Below, in pieces: positions 58,549 to 64,000 of a stretch of DNA of 64,000 bases (positions are counted from its first letter, which is position 1; each line of letters begins with the position of its first letter). Location: NCBI GenBank assembly GCA_025506515.1, contig CM046457.1, forward strand, positions 875,001 through 939,000, read 5' to 3'. The stretch comes from Flaveria trinervia. Lineage: Eukaryota; Streptophyta; Magnoliopsida; Asterales; Asteraceae. Under the pieces are notes generated by a model. The model was given only the letters and a program-made list of their open reading frames with translations, was not told the DNA's origin and did not search any database. A program made the translations under genes and the position numbers.

Positions 58549-60860
58549 TCGTATCTTTCCAACAATCTTATTATTCTTATTATTATTATTATTATTATTA
58601 TTATTTTTTATGTTGTTGCTTGATCATGATGATAAATTGATGATGATGATGAAAAATGGTGGTCGCCTGTATGATTTACTTTCGTATTGGAATGAATGAT
58701 TACAAATATATTTTTAACAATAAAATATATTATTATCCATTATTTGCATTTTGCTTTCACGCACATATATATTCTCTACTGGTTTCTTTTGTTTTCAAAA
58801 GGGTATGAATCGTATGGTTAAGGCCAAAATGTTTTTAACATCCGAGTTACCCAATTTGCCAATTGTGATTAAATGTTTTAGGCTCATTAGCTACTTCTAT
58901 GTTATGTTTTTATTTGTTTTATATTATTCTTATTGACTCCAAGAAAGATTTAAACTCATTTAAATAGAAGCTTTGAAGATAACCAGCTTAGAACAAATGT
59001 TGGTTTGGCTCGACTCACATGACGAGTTTTAATGACCTTGCCTCTGATCGGACTGTTTGCATCAAGTCCAAATTGCTTATAATGCATTATTTTATTGTTA
59101 CTTTTTCTTACTTCATATTCTATATAGCTTAAAGTGTCTAATATTAAATTAATTTTGTGACCAAATTAACTAGCTTCTTTTTTATTATTTGTTCAATCTT
59201 ATATTTTTTACCGCTCGAGTTGCGTAAGAATACCCCTACATTTGTTAGAAGGTCGACAATTTATATGAGCATGCATCTCATACGTTGTGAGCTATGACCA
59301 AAAACTTATATCAAAACATTTACATCTTATTTTTTAATTTTATTTTTATAATCACATTAAAATTATTATTATTATTTTTTATTAAATAATATTTTTTTAA
59401 TATATTTATTATTACTATTTTTTTATCATTTACTCGCATTCATTTTAAAAATATTAAAAATTTTATAAAGGTTGTATTTATTTCCTCAATATATAAATAA
59501 GCATAATATATTTTTTCTACTCACAACCATTTACAATTATCCTTTACAATATATAACACATACTTAAAATAAAAAATAAAGATGTCAATGCTCTCATTAA
59601 GTGAGACAAAATAATTGTCTCTCAGGTGACGGAGGACACCAGGCAAAGCCTCAGAGGGCGACCCTTTGACAATATGTTATTTCTTGGTGTTTGTTTTAGG
59701 TTAAACTTTCACAAATAAACATTCAATAACACATTTTGTTTTCATGTTTCGCACTTTCGCTTAAAATATAATAATGTTTATCGAATAAAGTAAAGAGATA
59801 CAAAGAAAAACGCTAAACAATAACAAGAATGCCTACAATCTCAGCCTCTAAAGTGGAATAAAAAAAGCAAAGGCATTTTTTTGGCACCAACCATTTTGGT
59901 TTTTTTTACTATCATTGTTTCTTAGAGTATTCACAACTCATTATTTTAAAGTTTATAAATATAAATCTTATATCACATGGAATGATTTTGAGTAATTGTG
60001 TATGGATAAAAAATAAATATTAATATTTATTTGTAAATTTAATGATTCACTATTCAAACCTTATAAATTTATAAATATATTTTAAAGTGGCAGTGAGTAA
60101 AGGAGAAATAAAACGTAATGATAAAAAATATAAAAAATACTATTTAATTAAAAGTAAACATAAAAATTAGTAATTTTGGTGTAACTATAAACAAAAATTT
60201 TTGATGACCTCCCTATTGATGATTCTTTACTTGAATCTCACTCTTTTCGACCACCTCTATTGTGCAGTTGCGAGGATTAACTTCTATTATCAAATATCAA
60301 TGGTCTCTAGCATATTTGTCATTTGGCTGCGCTTTCCTTTCAAAAAGTCGAGTTTGCTTGTGATTTTTGACAGTATTGACTTTGTACAACTGTTTGCCAA
60401 ACGCATATGCATACATTAATCATCCCTAACTCCATGTTTTCTTTGTACCATATTTGGTCCAAAAATGCCTAACAAAAGAAAATGCCTTCAACTAATTTGA
60501 GAAGACAATAATTCATTTATAGTATTCGGGTGGCTTATAAAGTAGCAAGTATGCGTCATTGATGTAAAAGGAAAACAATTAATACTCAAGTGTCCTTGAC
60601 GTATGTTATCACTATTTTAAAATTTATTCATCGAGTGACCTCGACATATATTATCCCTTTTTAACCTCAAATTCTTGATTATTCACCAAGAACATACCAA
60701 TATCATTAAGGGTGTTCGGACAAACTTCATTATATAAGATTAACATCATGCTTAGTGTGATGCCTAGAATCTAGACATTCATGCAACCAGTAGTTTAAAG
60801 TAAATATAAATAACATGTATATATCTACGGTCTACCTCACCCCTTAAGTAAATCTTTTAG
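58549..60860. other. Intergenic downstream of DIC
   Basis: This begins with the DIC 3' region, including a (TTA)n run at 58570-58605 and an AATAAAATA polyadenylation-like word near 58721. The rest is AT-rich. At 60201-60420 a much-degraded stretch (PIDDSLLESHSF and LSFQKVEF in broken frames) may come from an Athila-like gypsy element, with low confidence. Confidence 0.4.
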
Positions 60861-61257
60861 CCGCTGATGAAGAAGATTTGTTCATACGCGGTTCCCCTTT
60901 GCGTGTTGAATCAGATTGCTGATTTGGATGGAGTTTACTATAAACATAGTGAAAGCTTAAGTGGTTTTCCTGTCACAAACAACAAAAAGCTCCATCCTGG
61001 TCAATTAGTTAACTTAGACCCTCTCAATAAATCAGGAAATGAGATTTTTCTGGAAATCTGGAAAATGTTATTAAATATGATACTTATACATTTTAACTTA
61101 TATGAGAAGCAACGATGATGTGGCTATGGGTCCTATAAATATCATGTGAAGAGAGTTCAGATGAGACCTAGAAAACATAAACTGACAAGGAAGGTAAATT
61201 CTGAAAACAAATAAAAGTTACATTCCAGGATTATAAACAATGCTGCTGGTGTTATAC

Positions 61258-61636
61258 CTTACTCTTACGTGTATTCAAAGCTTCACCATCCTTCTCTTTA
61301 TCTTTACTGTGCAGAAAAGACAAGAGTAGAATACATAGTAAGATATGCAAAGGAAAAAATTTACTAAAGGCAACATTTGTTATATGGTTTAATAGACACC
61401 TAAGAATATTTAGATGTGAATTTATTGTTATCACATCAATAAGTGAACAGAATACCAAATTTATACGCATGCGAAAAGCGAATTACCATATATGTATTTT
61501 ATCAGGGGAAAATAAAAGGAAGCTTACACATCTACTTGAGTTAGCTGTATTGAAAGATCATCGAGTTTTTGTTGTAAACTGATGACTTCATCCTCTGCTT
61601 GACCGATATCCTCAAGATCTGCCTTGGTCTTTATAA
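61258..61636 (-). pseudogene. Two spliced exons of an unidentified coiled-coil protein gene
   Basis: Exon 61636-61528 reads KTKADLEDIGQAEDEVISL then QQKLDDLSIQLTQVD, a heptad-like coiled coil. Exon 61306-61258 continues in phase with KDKEKDGEALNTRKSK. Both have AG acceptors and GT donors (GTAAGC, GTATAA). The coiled coil recalls plant RopGAP (REN1-like) or similar proteins, but I cannot assign it. Neither the upstream exons (a copia LTR begins within about 40-170 bases) nor convincing downstream exons are seen, so it may be a gene fragment. The plus-strand frame at 60867-61118 next to it is not recognisable. Confidence 0.4.
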
Positions 61637-61675
61637 CTATAATTCTGAGAATACTTGATGAATTCCATGATACCA

Positions 61676-61802
61676 ATCATGTCTATATATAACCAGGAAC
61701 CTAAAAACTATTCTATAATAAAGGGAACACTATCAAACAATATAATTCAAATATATACAAGATATACAACCAATATGTACTAAGCATATATATCGGTTAA
61801 CA
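61676..61802 (-). repeat. Copia 3' LTR (at least its start)
   Basis: On the minus strand TGTTAACCGATATATATG follows the polypurine tract GAGGGGGCG at 61803-61812. The AT-rich sequence then reaches a TTGGTATCATGG word near 61670 that resembles a tRNA-Met primer site. The LTR end is therefore uncertain: it may stop there or continue. Confidence 0.5.
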
Positions 61803-63616
61803 CGCCCCCTCAGTGTGAGCAGTAGAGGATCGAAGGCACAAAATGGACTTGAATCGATTGAACAGTTGTCGTGGCAGACCTTTAGTGAAAATGTCAGCAT
61901 ATTGGTAGTCAGCAGGAATATGCAGTACTCGGATGGCTCCAATGCGGACTTTTTCCCGGACGAAATGAATGCCGATTTCCACATGTTTAGACGTTGGTAT
62001 TGAACCGGGTTCTCAAAAAGGTAGATGGCTGAAACATTATCACAAAAAATAATGGCGGCATCTCGTGTTGGAACATACAACTCAAGGAGAAGATTACGGA
62101 GCCATGTGGTTTCGACTACAATGTTTGCAACTCCTTTGTATTCGGCCTCTGCACTGGACCGAGATATGGTGTGTTGGCGTTTGAGGACCAGGAAAACCAA
62201 GTTGTTTCCAAGGAACACACAATACCCGGATGTTGATCGTCGAGAGTCAGGGCATCCCCCCCAGTCAGCGTTAGAGTAAGCTGTTAATTTGCAAGACTTG
62301 GAGGGTTGGATTGTGAGGCCATGATCACTTGTGCCTTTGATGTAGCGTAGAATTCGTTTCATGAATTGAAAATGTGGTTCCCGTGGGTTGTGCGTGAATA
62401 GGCAAAACTGTTGGACCGGTTTGTAGGCTGCGGTATTGAAGTGAGGTATTGAAGTGCCGCTGCTAGGCTGCGGTACAAAGAGCCATCAGGTAAAGGATTC
62501 CCAGCAGTAGCACTTAGCTTTGAATCAGTATCTGTAAGGGTGGAAACGGGTTTGTAATTTTGCATGTTGGCACGATTGAGGATTTCAGCAGCATATGATT
62601 GTTGTGACAAGAAGAGACCGCCATCTTTATGAGTAACCTGAATGCCAAGAAAATGATGTAATCATCCTAGATCAGTCATGGGGAATTCAGATGATAAGGG
62701 CCGAATAATACTCTGTAAAAAAACGATCATCAAAAGCAGTGAGTATTATAACCATCAACATATAACAATAAGTACGCCAATTGTGTGCCATTTTTATAGA
62801 CAAACAGTGAGGGGTCACATGTGGTGCTTTGAAAACCACACTTAGTAATATACGTGGCAAAACGATGGTACCAAGCTCGCGGTGCCTGTTTTAGACCATA
62901 GAGAGACTTCCGTAGGCGGTATACGTGAGTCGGGTGCTCTTTGTTAGTGAAGTGGGGAGGCTGGAAGATATAAACAGTTTCATGTAAGTCGCCATGTAAA
63001 AATCCATTCTTAACATCTAGCTGATGGATAGGCCACTGACGAGATACAACAAGACTGAGAACACTCCGAATGGTGGTAGGTTTAACCATGGGACTGAACG
63101 TGTCAAAGCAATCGATGCCAATTTGTTGAGACTTTCCGTTTACGACCAGGCGAGCTTTGTAACGTTCTAAAGAGCAATCTGCATGAAATTTTTGACAAAA
63201 CAACCACCTACAACAAATAATTTGTGCATCAGCAGGTCTAAAAACCAACTCCCATGTGTTGTTATCTATGAGGGCCTTGTATTTGTTGGTCATGGCCTTG
63301 TGCCAGTTTGGGTCAGTTAAGGCAGTGAGGTGGGATTTGGGGACGGGAGAGATGTTTGGGGGTGGATGTAGTATGTAGGTTGAGATATTGGGATGGTTTT
63401 GAGGAACCATTTTGGGAGCGAGTGATCATGGGATGTGTGCGCATGGTGGGCAGGTTGGTTATGGGAACGTAGGTGTAGGTGCGGGCCGGGAGGGGTTAAT
63501 GGTTGGCGGGTTTGGCTGTGGTAGGGGAGGGGGTTGGCTGTTACGATGTTGGTAGTAATGTGGGAAGGTGGCAGGGGCGCTTAGAGAAGTGGGGTGGTTT
63601 TAGGAGCGAGTGGGGA

Positions 63617-63698
63617 AGGTTGAAGATGGTGGAGAGAGAGGCTGAGGTGGGGATGAGGGTGCGACAGAGGGTGGGTTGAAAAGGTCAGGATGTGTGAA
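63617..63698. repeat. 82-bp direct repeat, copy 1
   Basis: It starts AGGTTGAAGATGGTGGAGAG and ends GGTCAGGATGTGTG. It matches 63919-64000 with a handful of substitutions. It lies in the linker between integrase and reverse transcriptase. Confidence 0.85.
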
Positions 63699-63918
63699 AA
63701 TGGGGGTCGTGAGGTCAGACTCAAGCAAAGAGTAATCAGGGGCACCTTGGGTTCGTCGAAGGTGACGTGGCGGGAGAAAATGTCCTTGTTAGTGGACAGG
63801 TCAAGGCATTCGGCTGGATAGCCAAGGAACACACATGGTGTGATTCGGAGGGCGAGTTTGTGTGGACGGGTAGAGGATTGGTTGGGGTAGCAAAGGCAAC
63901 CGAACACTCGTAGGTGGG

Positions 63919-64000
63919 GAAGGTTGAGGATGGTGGAGAGAGAGGTAGAGGTGGGGATGAGGGTGCGACGGAGGGTGGGTTGAAGAGGTCAGGATGTGTG
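63919..64000. repeat. 82-bp direct repeat, copy 2
   Basis: The second copy, in the integrase coding part just before FGCLCYP. The repeat may extend beyond the window edge. Confidence 0.85.

Larger units (their letters stand above)
61803..64000 (-). pseudogene. Ty1/copia polyprotein, integrase C-terminus to RNase H, truncated at the window edge
   Basis: Reading leftwards: integrase end and linker (FGCLCYPNQSS, PCVFLGYP, FSRHVTFDE) at 63580-63950, then a Pro/Ser-rich linker; reverse transcriptase at 62730-63410 (NNTWELV, DCFDTFSPMVKPTTIRSVLS, QLDVKNGFLHGDL, YGLKQAPRAWYHRF, LLYVDG); its continuation at 62359-62610 (YAAEILNRANM); and RNase H at 61797-62362 (LRYIKGTSDHGL, DWGGCPDSRRSTSGYCVFLG, SRSSAEAEYKGVA, HIPADYQYADIFTKGLP). 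The YVDD active site is broken by a one-base change in frame just after YVD. Further frameshifts occur at 62610-62730 and in RNase H. The element's gag and 5' LTR lie to the right of the window. Confidence 0.9.

Noticed and set aside
60201..60420. Athila-like gypsy coding remnant
   Set aside because: Some word resemblance in broken frames only. Too weak to annotate as a feature.

Overview
The window is plant nuclear DNA: AT-rich intergenic sequence, intron-rich genes and many degraded transposable elements. Several repeats look like those of Asteraceae, but I cannot prove a family from one window. Four host loci are recognisable. (1) A complete three-exon TFIIA gamma-subunit gene lies at 5115-6348 (+). 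(2) Directly downstream, at 6876-12698 (+), is a decayed alpha-glucan water dikinase (GWD2-like) gene. It keeps its N-terminal CBM45 exons and C-terminal nucleotide-binding exons with good splice sites, but lacks the central part and has a frameshift. (3) A ten-exon gene for the ER enzyme that starts N-glycosylation, ALG7/GPT, lies at 14153-25398 (-). (4) An intronless mitochondrial dicarboxylate carrier (DIC) gene lies at 57533-58548 (+). A fifth locus, a single-exon plant cysteine-rich protein at 28511-29174 (-), sits inside a long inverted repeat. Two spliced coiled-coil exons of an unidentified gene lie at 61258-61636 (-).

Layout: 1-1600 holds a copia RNase H remnant and its LTR. 1.6-4.9 kb is AT-rich with LTR-like debris. 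5-12.7 kb is TFIIA gamma and GWD2. 14.1-25.4 kb is ALG7, whose eighth intron contains a 3.2-kb hAT transposon with perfect 8-bp target duplications. 25.4-39.2 kb is gene-poor, with two large inverted-repeat elements and several Helitron-like 3' ends. 39189-50023 is a full Ty3/gypsy Tat-clade retrotransposon on the minus strand with 5-bp target duplications and an antisense ORF. 52.8-55.2 kb is a stack of elements: a gypsy pol fragment fused to a Cassandra TRIM, then a Helitron-like repeat split by a hAT MITE. 57.2-58.7 kb is DIC. 61.7-64 kb is the 3' part of a Ty1/copia element on the minus strand, running off the right edge.

The host genes are housekeeping genes (transcription initiation, starch phosphorylation, N-glycosylation, mitochondrial metabolite transport) and do not form one pathway. 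As I recall it, TFIIA gamma beside GWD2, with a DIC gene further along, matches the order in Arabidopsis chromosome 4. Four otherwise well-kept coding regions each carry one single-base frame error near a repeat or homopolymer, so consensus error is a real alternative to pseudogenisation. I found no CRISPR array, operon or rRNA locus.
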